Shown: piece by piece, positions 52,537 to 60,775 of the stretch
How positions within the stretch are numbered: the stretch's first letter is position 1
How the letters are laid out: each line of letters starts with the position of its first letter
DNA from: Flavobacterium sp. 270
GTDB lineage: Bacteria; Bacteroidota; Bacteroidia; Flavobacteriales; Flavobacteriaceae
DNA length: 64,000 nucleotides
Assembly: GCF_004368785.1 (NCBI RefSeq)
Contig: NZ_SODM01000004.1
Coordinates: 484,521 to 548,520 of the forward strand
Reading direction: 5' to 3'
Translations under genes and position numbers: made by a program
The notes under the pieces: generated by a model
Seen by the model: only the letters and a program-made list of their open reading frames with translations
What the model was told of the DNA's origin: nothing
Databases searched by the model: none

Positions 52537-53133
52537 TTGCTTATTATATCACACGAACCGCTATTTTCCTATATAGAATCCAAATCGGGTTTGGAGCTGA
52601 CTATGTCTGAAAAAGAACTCGTTGCAGCTGTTTTTATGACGAAACATTTACGAAAACGACAATATCTTTTACAGGAAGGCGATATCTGTAAATACATGTC
52701 TTTTATTATAAAGGGTGCTGGTCGAGTGTTTGCAGTTAATGACCGCGGGCAGGAACATATCTTTCGTTTTGCGGTAGAAAATTGGTGGCTTGGAGATTTT
52801 GAAAGTTATAATTTTAGTACTCCATCCATTTATAACATCGAAATGCTTGAAGATTCTGATGTGTTAATGATTACAAAAGACCATTTGGATGAATTAAGGA
52901 AAAATGTTAATGCAGTCGATATTATGATAAGAGAGATCGATAAAAAAGGTGCTGTAGCGACCCAAAGGCGCATTCATTCTTCTATTAGTCTTAACGCAGA
53001 AGAACGATACAGCAATCTGCTGCATACTTATCCTAATTTCCTGGAGCGTTTTCCACAGGTCATGATCGCTTCCTATCTTGGTATTACTGCTGAAACGCTT
53101 AGCAGGATCCGAAAAAATTTACTAAAAAAATAA
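52537..53133 (+). CDS. Crp/Fnr-family transcriptional regulator, TTG start
   Basis: 198 residues from TTG 52537; the first ATG is at residue 23 and would trim the conserved N-terminal helix. Cyclic-nucleotide-type barrel with LRKRQYLLQEGDICKYMSFIIKG (36-58) and a C-terminal helix-turn-helix SYLGITAETLSRIRKNL. No Cys set for an Fe-S cluster. It faces the quinone oxidoreductase operon across a CRP/FNR-like palindrome, so it probably controls that operon and itself. Confidence 0.88.
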   Translation: MLIISHEPLFSYIESKSGLELTMSEKELVAAVFMTKHLRKRQYLLQEGDICKYMSFIIKGAGRVFAVNDRGQEHIFRFAVENWWLGDFESYNFSTPSIYNIEMLEDSDVLMITKDHLDELRKNVNAVDIMIREIDKKGAVATQRRIHSSISLNAEERYSNLLHTYPNFLERFPQVMIASYLGITAETLSRIRKNLLKK

Positions 53134-53291
53134 TACTTTACTGAATAGTTTTTTTGTTTTAATTAATGATGAAGATGCTAAAAAAAAGGAAAGTAATAAT
53201 TATCCATTATAATGTCAAAATTGTCCATTTGATAAACACATACGGCGATACAACTTTGTAAATCATTAAATTCTGGCTAAAATCTACGATT

Positions 53292-54173
53292 ATGGAAAAT
53301 CTTAATTGCAATGTTATTATAAAAGAAACTCCTGATGTTTTCTCTTGGAATGAAAGTATTTTTCTCTTCCACTATAAACAAAAGCGAGAAATTAAGATGG
53401 CAGATATGTGTGTTCACATGAATCTTATCAGCGTAGTACTAGAGGGAACAAAAGAGATTTTAGATCACGGAAGTAAAATGATTGTACCGGCTGGTTCAGG
53501 CTTTTTTATGAAAAAAGGTTCTTATCTGGTTTCCGATAAAGTCGAAGATCCCGATAAAGGTTTCGAATGTATTATAATCTTTTTTTCTGATGAATGGCTT
53601 CAATCTCAGGTTGACAGTATATTAGGCAAAAATGCTAAATCAGATTTTGAAAATTGTCCGCAGAATGATCGGGATATGGCGCTGCTGGAAGAAGATGGAC
53701 TCTTATCTATTTTTATGACACAACTTCAAAGCTGTATGGCTACTAAAAATGATACAAATCGCTTACAGTCATTACTGCCATTGAAAATAAAGGAACTATT
53801 ACAAATATTAATTTCTGCGCCCAACGGACATCTTTTTGAAGCGCAGCTTCGCAGTCTGGATACACACTTAAATCCAGATTTAGTAAAGCTTATGCAGAGC
53901 CATTATAAGGAAAATATATCTCTTGAACAATATGCATTCCTTGCCAACTACAGTTTGTCAACTTTTAAAAGAAAGTTCACCCAAACCTTTAAAATGAATC
54001 CCGGAAAATGGATCATGCAGCGCAGATTGGAAGAAGCATATGAATTGCTGAAATCGGAAATGAACGTTACCGAAGTTGCCTATGAAGTTGGTTTTGAAAC
54101 ACCGGCGCATTTTATATCTTCCTTTAAACAGAAATACAGAGATACGCCCAAACAGCTTCAGCAAAAGTTTTAA
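53292..54173 (+). CDS. AraC-family regulator, candidate activator of the shared-promoter regulon
   Basis: 293 residues. N-terminal cupin-like sensor (about 1-180) and C-terminal double helix-turn-helix: ISLEQYAFLANYSLSTFKRKF and MNVTEVAYEVGFETPAHFISSFKQ, ending DTPKQLQQKF. AraC activators bind direct repeats spaced by two turns of DNA, which is the form seen at four promoters nearby (42333, 49131, 50348, 54186). The last of these is 13 bases after its stop. The assignment as the regulator of those promoters is inference. Confidence 0.87.
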   Translation: MENLNCNVIIKETPDVFSWNESIFLFHYKQKREIKMADMCVHMNLISVVLEGTKEILDHGSKMIVPAGSGFFMKKGSYLVSDKVEDPDKGFECIIIFFSDEWLQSQVDSILGKNAKSDFENCPQNDRDMALLEEDGLLSIFMTQLQSCMATKNDTNRLQSLLPLKIKELLQILISAPNGHLFEAQLRSLDTHLNPDLVKLMQSHYKENISLEQYAFLANYSLSTFKRKFTQTFKMNPGKWIMQRRLEEAYELLKSEMNVTEVAYEVGFETPAHFISSFKQKYRDTPKQLQQKF

Positions 54174-54185
54174 ATTCTAATTTAA

Positions 54186-54253
54186 TCTAAACTTTACAGA
54201 ACATTTTTTGAACTTTTCATGAAATTCTAACTTTAAGGATGTGGCTAATTTTG
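54186..54253 (+). promoter_or_regulatory. Shared 68-nt promoter type, copy 4 (DsbA-like)
   Basis: AAACTTT half-site, second half-site ATTTTTTGAACTTTT 21 bases later, 28 bases, TAATTTTG (54246-54253). The same layout on the minus strand occurs at 42333, 49131 and 50348. Confidence 0.78.
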
Positions 54254-54322
54254 TATTGACAAAAAGAAAGAATAGCAAAAATTATTCTTACATGTTGATA
54301 CAAAATCTTAAAATTCAGAATT

Positions 54323-54994
54323 ATGAAAATGTTTTATTTCACAGACGCAATGTGTTCATGGTGTTACGGTTTTAGCCCGGTCATCAAACAATTAAAAAAA
54401 GAGTATCCTGAAATTGATCTGCAGATTATCTCTGGCGGCTTCTCACCGGGAAGTAAACAAAAAGTTGATGCAGACTATAATGACTTTCTTGAATTTCACT
54501 GGAACAATGTAAACCAGCGCAGCGGACAGTATTTTGATCATTCAATGAAATTCGTATCCGATACTTTTCAATATGATACAGAACCATCAAGCCGCGCTCT
54601 TACAACGGTTCAGCAATTGATCCCCAACAAAGACTTTGAATTTTTGAGTCTTTTACAGGTTTCATTTTATGTGGAAGGTAAAGATATTACAGACGAAAAA
54701 ATCTTAGCCGGTCTTGCCGAAAAAATAGGAATCGACAGCAAGCTTTTTCTTGAAAATTTTAATTCAGATGAAATGAAACGCAAAACGGTTCAGGGATTTG
54801 AATTCAGCCGACAATTGGGCGTAAAAGGATTTCCTACTCTTCTTACTCTTGAAAATGGAGCGGTTAAAGTGATTAGTCACGGCTTCCAGGGTTTTGAAAC
54901 TTTAAAACCAACTATTGATAGTTATTTAAAAACTACAATAACCGCTGAAGCAGCGTATGGACAATCTTGTAACGACACTTCCTGCGGATGCTAA
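54323..54994 (+). CDS. DsbA-family oxidoreductase
   Basis: 223 residues, no signal peptide, so cytoplasmic. CxxC is CSWC (11-14), then a helical insert, and the cis-Pro segment GVKGFPTLLTL (about 172-182). The C-terminus ends GQSCNDTSCGC, three extra Cys. FrnE-like members of the family handle thiol or quinone conjugates or cadmium and oxidative stress. It is first after its own promoter of the shared type. Confidence 0.87.
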   Translation: MKMFYFTDAMCSWCYGFSPVIKQLKKEYPEIDLQIISGGFSPGSKQKVDADYNDFLEFHWNNVNQRSGQYFDHSMKFVSDTFQYDTEPSSRALTTVQQLIPNKDFEFLSLLQVSFYVEGKDITDEKILAGLAEKIGIDSKLFLENFNSDEMKRKTVQGFEFSRQLGVKGFPTLLTLENGAVKVISHGFQGFETLKPTIDSYLKTTITAEAAYGQSCNDTSCGC

Positions 54995-55094
54995 AGATTA
55001 TAGAGGCTGATTTTTAAAATAGAAAACTGGCCTCTTTTCTATTAAAATATTCTCTGGGTTTAACTAATCCTGTCTAATCATAATTATTGCTGCC

Positions 55095-55730
55095 ATGAAA
55101 TCTTTTATTTCATTTATAGAAAAAATTAGAAATAATTTAAAAAAGCCTCTTCCAGCCGAAGCATCCCACAAAGTTATGGAAGCTTTATCAGCAAAATACC
55201 TTGACTTAAAGCCTGATGAACAAACACGTAAAAGCGCCGTTTTAATTCTTTTGTACCCGCACAAAAACGAAGTTTATTTTCCTTTGATTTTAAGACCTTT
55301 ATACAATGGTTTTCATTCGGGAGAAATTGGTCTGCCCGGAGGAAGATATGAATTGACCGATAAAGATTTAATCCAAACGGCATTACGGGAGACCGAGGAG
55401 GAAATCGGAGTAAAAATTGAGGATATACAAGTTTTAGGAACGCTTACGGAAATTTATATTGGTCCGAGTAATTTCTTTGTTCTTCCGGTTGTAGGATACC
55501 TTCCTCACAGACCTGATTTTATCGCAGATGAATATGAAGTTGAGGAAATATTAGAAGTAAAATTAAATTATTTTGCAGATCCGAAGATTATCGATTCTGC
55601 CACGATACCAATCTCAAACGATTTGGTTTTAACACCTTATTACAAAGTGAAAGATCATAAAGTCTGGGGAGCCAGCGCAAAAATGATTAACGAATTACTA
55701 TCCGTCTCAGGTGAGAATGTTTCTTTCTAA
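55095..55730 (+). CDS. NUDIX hydrolase, CoA-pyrophosphatase type
   Basis: 211 residues. Nudix box G-x5-E-x7-REUxEExGU is complete: the last part reads ALRETEEEIGV at about 96-106, after GLPGGRYEL. The NudL-type N-terminal element SAVLILLYPHKNEVYFPLILRP precedes it. Such enzymes hydrolyse CoA and related diphosphates. Cytoplasmic, single gene. Confidence 0.9.
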   Translation: MKSFISFIEKIRNNLKKPLPAEASHKVMEALSAKYLDLKPDEQTRKSAVLILLYPHKNEVYFPLILRPLYNGFHSGEIGLPGGRYELTDKDLIQTALRETEEEIGVKIEDIQVLGTLTEIYIGPSNFFVLPVVGYLPHRPDFIADEYEVEEILEVKLNYFADPKIIDSATIPISNDLVLTPYYKVKDHKVWGASAKMINELLSVSGENVSF

Positions 55731-56213
55731 GCATTCGTAAGAACAATTGCATTTTTGATTGATGATTAATATTTCGAGGTAAAGTTCATAAAAAAATCAT
55801 TCTAGTTTTTGTGGCAGAATCGTGGCACAGTACTTTTTGAAGAAGCAAAAAATCAGTAAAATAAAGGTCTTTCGAGTTTAGGTTCGAATCGGAATGTTAC
55901 TTACACCATAAGAATTCCTTAAGATTTTCGCTAAGAATATGAAACAGTATCAGAATTTCGTCTTTAAAAATTAGGTTCCGTCGAAAGTACTGACAGTACG
56001 CAGAGCACTTTTTGTAATGTCAAAAATAAAAAATCTGCATAATGCCGCAATATAACAAATCAAGTATTCACCACTTATACAACAACTTACAAGCAAAAAT
56101 CGTTTAGTATTTGTGCATACAAAATTACTTCTGGTAAATAATTTGTATATTTATTGTAACCTTTTACTATCTCGTTTCCTCTACTTTTAAATATAACTAT
56201 TAAATTTAAAAAA
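55731..56213. other. 483-base spacer with a degenerate repeated segment
   Basis: No gene. A segment at 55812-55840 begins TGGCAGAATCGTGGCACAG and matches those at 39056 and 57501. A phrase AGGTTCGAATC at about 55889 resembles a tRNA T-loop but no tRNA folds around it. Confidence 0.5.
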
Positions 56214-56597
56214 ATGGAAACAAACAGTTTAAAAACAAACTTTACACCAACTTTCAATTTATTACGAATAACTTTTGGGATCGTTCCAATTGTAGCGGGT
56301 CTTGATAAATTTACCAATTTATTGACAAACTGGGAAAATTATCTTAGTCCGGGAGCTATTAATATGCTTCCCTTTAATCCTCATACTTTTATGATGATAG
56401 TAGGAATAATTGAAATTATTGCCGGAATAATAGTTTTAGTAAAACCAGCAATTGGAGGGTATATTGTGGCGGCTTGGTTAACGCTTATTGGCTTGACTTT
56501 ATTATTTAGCGGCACTTATTTAGATGTTGCGGTTAGAGATTTTGTAATGGCTGTTGCAGCATTTTCATTAGCAAGAATAGCAAAAATAGTATCATAA
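56214..56597 (+). CDS. DoxX-like small membrane protein
   Basis: 127 residues with four predicted membrane helices (about 15-32, 57-76, 84-102, 106-122). The arrangement LLRITFGIVPIVAGLDKFTNLL at the start is that of DoxX-like proteins. Role unknown. A 15-bp terminator stem follows directly. It lies alone between two spacers. Confidence 0.7.
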   Translation: METNSLKTNFTPTFNLLRITFGIVPIVAGLDKFTNLLTNWENYLSPGAINMLPFNPHTFMMIVGIIEIIAGIIVLVKPAIGGYIVAAWLTLIGLTLLFSGTYLDVAVRDFVMAVAAFSLARIAKIVS

Positions 56598-56605
56598 ATT
56601 ATCTA

Positions 56606-56648
56606 AATATTGAGTTTACAGTTTTTGATTGTAAACTCAATATTTTCA
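56606..56648 (+). terminator. Terminator after the DoxX-like gene
   Basis: Perfect 15-bp stem AATATTGAGTTTACA / TGTAAACTCAATATT, loop of nine, then T residues. It lies 35 bases before the ECF sigma gene. Confidence 0.88.
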
Positions 56649-56682
56649 TTGCCTTTTATAATTGCTTTACCTAAAATAAACT

Positions 56683-57339
56683 ATGAAAATAAACGAACAA
56701 TACTCTGATACTGATATTATAGACAAAATTGTTCAGGGCGAATTTGCTTTGTTTGAAATTTTAATCAGAAGATACAATCCTTATCTCTATAAAATCGGAA
56801 GATCTTATAATTATAATCATGAAGATACCCAGGATTTAATGCAGGAAGCCTTTATTTCTGTTTATACTAATCTTATAAAATTTGAAAAACGATCGACATT
56901 TAAAACTTGGATTATCAAAATAATGCTAAACTGTTGTTACAAAAAACAGCAAAAATTCAGTTCAAAAAATGAAGTATTAAAAAATATAAAAAATAATGCT
57001 ATACCAGTTTTTTCAGGGGATCAAAACACTGATACAAATAAGATTATAATGAATAAAGAATTAGGGCACATTATTGAAACCGCATTAAGTCAGGTACCCA
57101 AAGAGTATCGTGTAGTTTTTTCACTGCGTGAAATTAATGGATTAAATATTTCAGAAACTGCCGATGTTTTAAACATCAGCGAATCAAATGTAAAAGTCAG
57201 GCTTAATAGAGCCAAAACTATGCTCAGAAAAGAAATTGAAAAATCATATACATCCGCTGAAATTTTTGAATTTAATCTAATTTATTGTAATGAAATGGTT
57301 GATCGTGTAATGGGCAAGTTACAAGCTTTAAGAGAATAA
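56683..57339 (+). CDS. ECF-type sigma-70 factor
   Basis: 218 residues. Region 2 at about 25-95 (DTQDLMQEAFISVYTNLIKFE, STFKTWIIKIMLNCCYKKQQ) and region 4 at about 127-180 (QVPKEYRVVFSLREINGLNISETADVLNISESNVKVRLNRAKTML). No membrane anti-sigma factor is next to it, unlike FecI/FecR systems. It lies 612 bases before the TonB receptor gene, so a link to that operon is possible but not shown. Confidence 0.9.
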   Translation: MKINEQYSDTDIIDKIVQGEFALFEILIRRYNPYLYKIGRSYNYNHEDTQDLMQEAFISVYTNLIKFEKRSTFKTWIIKIMLNCCYKKQQKFSSKNEVLKNIKNNAIPVFSGDQNTDTNKIIMNKELGHIIETALSQVPKEYRVVFSLREINGLNISETADVLNISESNVKVRLNRAKTMLRKEIEKSYTSAEIFEFNLIYCNEMVDRVMGKLQALRE

Positions 57340-57951
57340 TACCTAAAAAATAGCCTCTCCATTGAAGCATAAAACATTCACATGCATAAATTACAGCGTG
57401 AACCATAACAATAAAGAAGTAGAGTTGACACCTTTTTTCCACAGAAATATAAGGCGAATTAGAGATTTTAATGTTCTAATCTTACACATTTTTAGTTTAG
57501 TGGCAAAATCATAGCGTATTACATTTTCGAAAGATAAATACTTAGCACAATTAAGCACTGCAGAGTCTAGGTTTGAATATTCAAAGGGTAAAAGGAGTAA
57601 AAAGGCCGCTTTTCAATCTTTTCAAGAAACCATAAAAAACGCGGTTAAACCTTCAAATCCAAGTATTAGCAGGTTTTTTATTTTATCGCACTTTACAATT
57701 TAGATTCTTTATGAAATAGTGTCTAACTATTCTAAAAAATCTAAAAACTCAATATCTCAAACTTGATTTTTGATTTTATTCTTAATTGTTCAAATATAAA
57801 ACCATAAAAGAGGTAATATATCTAATTTTTAAAATGTTTTTCTCTCTTTTTTTTATTGTTTTGGCTTGGATCTGACGGCGCTTAATATTACTATAATAAA
57901 TAATTTATGTGTGTCTTATTGTTAACTATTAGGTTGCATTAGCTTAATACT
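57340..57951. other. 612-base spacer with a degenerate segment
   Basis: No start-to-stop gene. A frame of 66 codons without a start (57511-57702) reads like a decayed coding segment (ends ISRFFILSHFTI). The piece TGGCAAAATCATAGCGTATTAC at 57501 matches those at 39056 and 55812, and GCAGGTTTTTTATTTTA at about 57670 matches 38995-39015. Confidence 0.45.
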
Positions 57952-57966
57952 GTGCTTCTATTTTTG
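57934..57966 (+). promoter_or_regulatory. Promoter of the TonB receptor/phytase operon
   Basis: TTG (57934-57936), 22 bases, TATTTTTG (57959-57966). The ATG follows 16 bases later. Confidence 0.6.
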
Positions 57967-57981
57967 CGGAAAAATAATTCC

Positions 57982-60750
57982 ATGAAAAACTTTATATTTC
58001 TTTTTACTCTTTCTTTTTTTCTTACACTATCAGCAAAAGCATCGGATCTTAAAGGTAATGTTTACGATTCTGAAACAGGAGAACCTTTGGTTGGTGTATC
58101 AGTTTCGTTGACAAACACCAATGAGAACACCGTTACCGGGCTTGATGGTTCTTTTAAACTTAGTAAATTATCTTCTGGAAATTATACCTTAAAAATTAGC
58201 TATACCACTTATCAAAGTATTTCGAAAGAAATTACAATTGACAAAGAAGGTTCTCAAGATTTAAAATTTTACTTGCAGCCTGAAAGCAAAGTATTAAATG
58301 AAGTTGTCATTAAAAGCAATGGAGGTGCAAATGAAGAACACACCGCCCGAAGGTTAGAGAAAGAATACACCCAAGTGACCAATATTGTATCTGGTAAAGC
58401 AATAGAAATATCTCCAGACTTAACGGTTGCCAATGTAATTCAACGTGTTTCAGGCGTGTCGATAGAGAGAAATAGTAATGGAGACGGTCAATATGCTATT
58501 ATTAGAGGTATGGATAAACGTTACAACTATACGCTGGTTAATGGAGTAAAAATACCAAGTCCTGATAATAAATATCGTTATGTTCCTTTAGATATATTCC
58601 CTTCTGACTTATTAGATCGATTAGAAGTTTATAAAACATTAACTCCAAATATGGAAGGAGATGCCATAGGCGGTGCCGTAAATATGGTAATGAAAGATGC
58701 TCCTGCTTCTAAACCTATTTTCAATATTAATTTTTCTGAAGGCTACAATCAGATGTTTTTTGATAGAAAATTTATGGGATACGAATACGACCAGATTAAC
58801 AAAAAATCTCCGTATGAGTTAAATTCTAAAAATTATGAAGCTACTTCGAAAGATTTTCCAAAAGGAACATTAGATTATAAATACACAAATCCAGCTCCTA
58901 ATTTTACATCTAGTATTTCGTTGGGTAAACGTTTTTTTGACAATAAACTTGGGATTCTTGTTGCAGGTAGTTATCAAAACTCTTATCGCGGCAGCAACTC
59001 TACTCTTTATAATACACAACTTGTTGGTACGGATGCATTTTCAAGCATTGTTAGTAAAAATTATCGTGAATATTCTGAACAGCAAAAACGATACGGTGTA
59101 CAAGGAAAGCTAGATTACCAGATAAATCCATCGAACAAAATTAGTTTGTACAGTATGTTCTTAAATCTGGATAATATTCAGGCCAGAAATACACTTACCA
59201 CCGATTATTCTTCTGAGTATCACCCAGAAACTGGTGACGCAAAATTGGTTTATGCTACAAGAACACGTTTTACAAAGCAGCAAATTTACAACAACACTTT
59301 ACAAGGAGATAATACTTTATTTAATGATCGATTGAAAATTCATTGGTCAGGAGTTTACTCTTTTGCAAGTAATGAAGTGCCGGATAACACCAATATTATT
59401 GTTAATGGTGAAGAGAAAAACTTTGTAAGTACCCGTACCAAATTAGCTATTAATCCAATTACACACCGTTGGGAACGTAATACAGATGAAGATTTAGCTG
59501 GTTATTTAGATTTAACATACAGAGTAGCTTTATTTGGTAACAATGTCGATTTTTCTGCAGGAGGACTTTACAGAGATAAACAAAGAAGCAGTTTTTATAA
59601 TAATTATACTTTGGCACCAACAAATCCAAATGCTGTTTACGGTGTAGATTTTACAGATTATACGCAATTAGATTTAGTAGTAAGTAATCCAACGGGCGCA
59701 GTAAGCAATTCTTTAACTTATGATGCTAGTGAAAAAACGGCCGCTGGTTACGGAATGTTCAATTATAAAACAGAAAAATGGCAGGCTATAGGCGGTGTGC
59801 GTATAGAAAATACCAACCAAGGTTACAATCTTCTTTTTCCTGCCGGAGAGCTTCGCCCAACAGGAAATCAAATTTACACTTATACGCTGCCTAGTTTAAC
59901 TTTAAAATATTTTTTAAACGACAAACAACAATTACATGCTTCTTATTTCCGCTCGTTAAATCGTCCTGGATTTTACGAAATTGTACCTAGTAAAGTGGTT
60001 AACGAAGAATACCAAGAAAGAGGTAATCCTGATTTAAAGCCTGCAGTTGCTGACAATTATGATTTAAGATATGAGTTGTTTCCAGAAGCTGGCTCGCAAT
60101 TATTTTTAGGTGCTTTTTATAAAAATATTAAAGATCCTATAGAATATACATTTTTGGCCGATGCAACCCGTGGACAAGACACTTATTATAGTCCAGGCAA
60201 CTTTGGTACAGCAAAAAACTTTGGAGTAGAATTGGATTATATCAAGTTTTTTAACAAAGTTGGATTTAAAGTAAACTATACTTACACCGACTCTAAAATT
60301 ACGACTCCAAAAGATAAAAAAATTATCGACGAAAATGGGAATCTGCAAAAAATATCAGTAATGCAGACCAGACCGCTTTATGGACAATCGGCACATATTG
60401 CAAATGCTTCTATACTTTATAAGGATACTAAAAATGGATGGGATGCGCAAATTGCTGCAGCTTATACTGGTCCTCGTATTAATACCGTTTCTCAATTTGT
60501 GGACAATGATTTATGGCAGGAAGGCTTTTTACAAATGGATGCGTCAGTTGAAAAAAGATTTAAATCGCACTTTAGTATTTACCTAAAAGCAAACAACATC
60601 TTAAATACGCCAAACAAATTATTTATAAAAGGCACAAATGCAGCAAACGCTAACATTGCAGAAAATAATATAGAATATAAGGGCAGAACACTAATAAGAG
60701 ATGATTATTATGGTCAAAGTTATCTTATTGGCTTTCGTTACAAATATTAA
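57982..60750 (+). CDS. TonB-dependent receptor
   Basis: 922 residues from ATG 57982; a start at 57952 would add ten residues before the signal peptide. Signal MKNFIFLFTLSFFLTLSAKA, carboxypeptidase-regulatory-like domain (LKGNVYDSETGEPLVGVSV, about 24-110), plug (VIQRVSGVSIERNSNGDGQYAIIRGMDKRYNY, about 145-245), barrel ending YGQSYLIGFRYKY. It has no SusD partner. With the two downstream genes it likely imports a phosphorylated ligand released by the phytase; cargo is inference. Confidence 0.92.
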   Translation: MKNFIFLFTLSFFLTLSAKASDLKGNVYDSETGEPLVGVSVSLTNTNENTVTGLDGSFKLSKLSSGNYTLKISYTTYQSISKEITIDKEGSQDLKFYLQPESKVLNEVVIKSNGGANEEHTARRLEKEYTQVTNIVSGKAIEISPDLTVANVIQRVSGVSIERNSNGDGQYAIIRGMDKRYNYTLVNGVKIPSPDNKYRYVPLDIFPSDLLDRLEVYKTLTPNMEGDAIGGAVNMVMKDAPASKPIFNINFSEGYNQMFFDRKFMGYEYDQINKKSPYELNSKNYEATSKDFPKGTLDYKYTNPAPNFTSSISLGKRFFDNKLGILVAGSYQNSYRGSNSTLYNTQLVGTDAFSSIVSKNYREYSEQQKRYGVQGKLDYQINPSNKISLYSMFLNLDNIQARNTLTTDYSSEYHPETGDAKLVYATRTRFTKQQIYNNTLQGDNTLFNDRLKIHWSGVYSFASNEVPDNTNIIVNGEEKNFVSTRTKLAINPITHRWERNTDEDLAGYLDLTYRVALFGNNVDFSAGGLYRDKQRSSFYNNYTLAPTNPNAVYGVDFTDYTQLDLVVSNPTGAVSNSLTYDASEKTAAGYGMFNYKTEKWQAIGGVRIENTNQGYNLLFPAGELRPTGNQIYTYTLPSLTLKYFLNDKQQLHASYFRSLNRPGFYEIVPSKVVNEEYQERGNPDLKPAVADNYDLRYELFPEAGSQLFLGAFYKNIKDPIEYTFLADATRGQDTYYSPGNFGTAKNFGVELDYIKFFNKVGFKVNYTYTDSKITTPKDKKIIDENGNLQKISVMQTRPLYGQSAHIANASILYKDTKNGWDAQIAAAYTGPRINTVSQFVDNDLWQEGFLQMDASVEKRFKSHFSIYLKANNILNTPNKLFIKGTNAANANIAENNIEYKGRTLIRDDYYGQSYLIGFRYKY

Positions 60751-60775
60751 TTAATCCTGAAGAAATTAAATACAA

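Noticed and set aside
53134..53180. Fifth copy of the shared promoter upstream of the AraC gene
   Set aside because: ACTTTACTGAATAGTTTTTTTG resembles part of the motif, but the second GAACTTTT half-site and the TAnnTTTG at 28 bases are missing.
55880..55900. tRNA-like phrase AGGTTCGAATC
   Set aside because: No acceptor, D or anticodon stem can be formed around it.
57511..57702. 66-codon frame as a real gene
   Set aside because: It lacks a start codon and follows an in-frame stop; listed only as a decayed segment.
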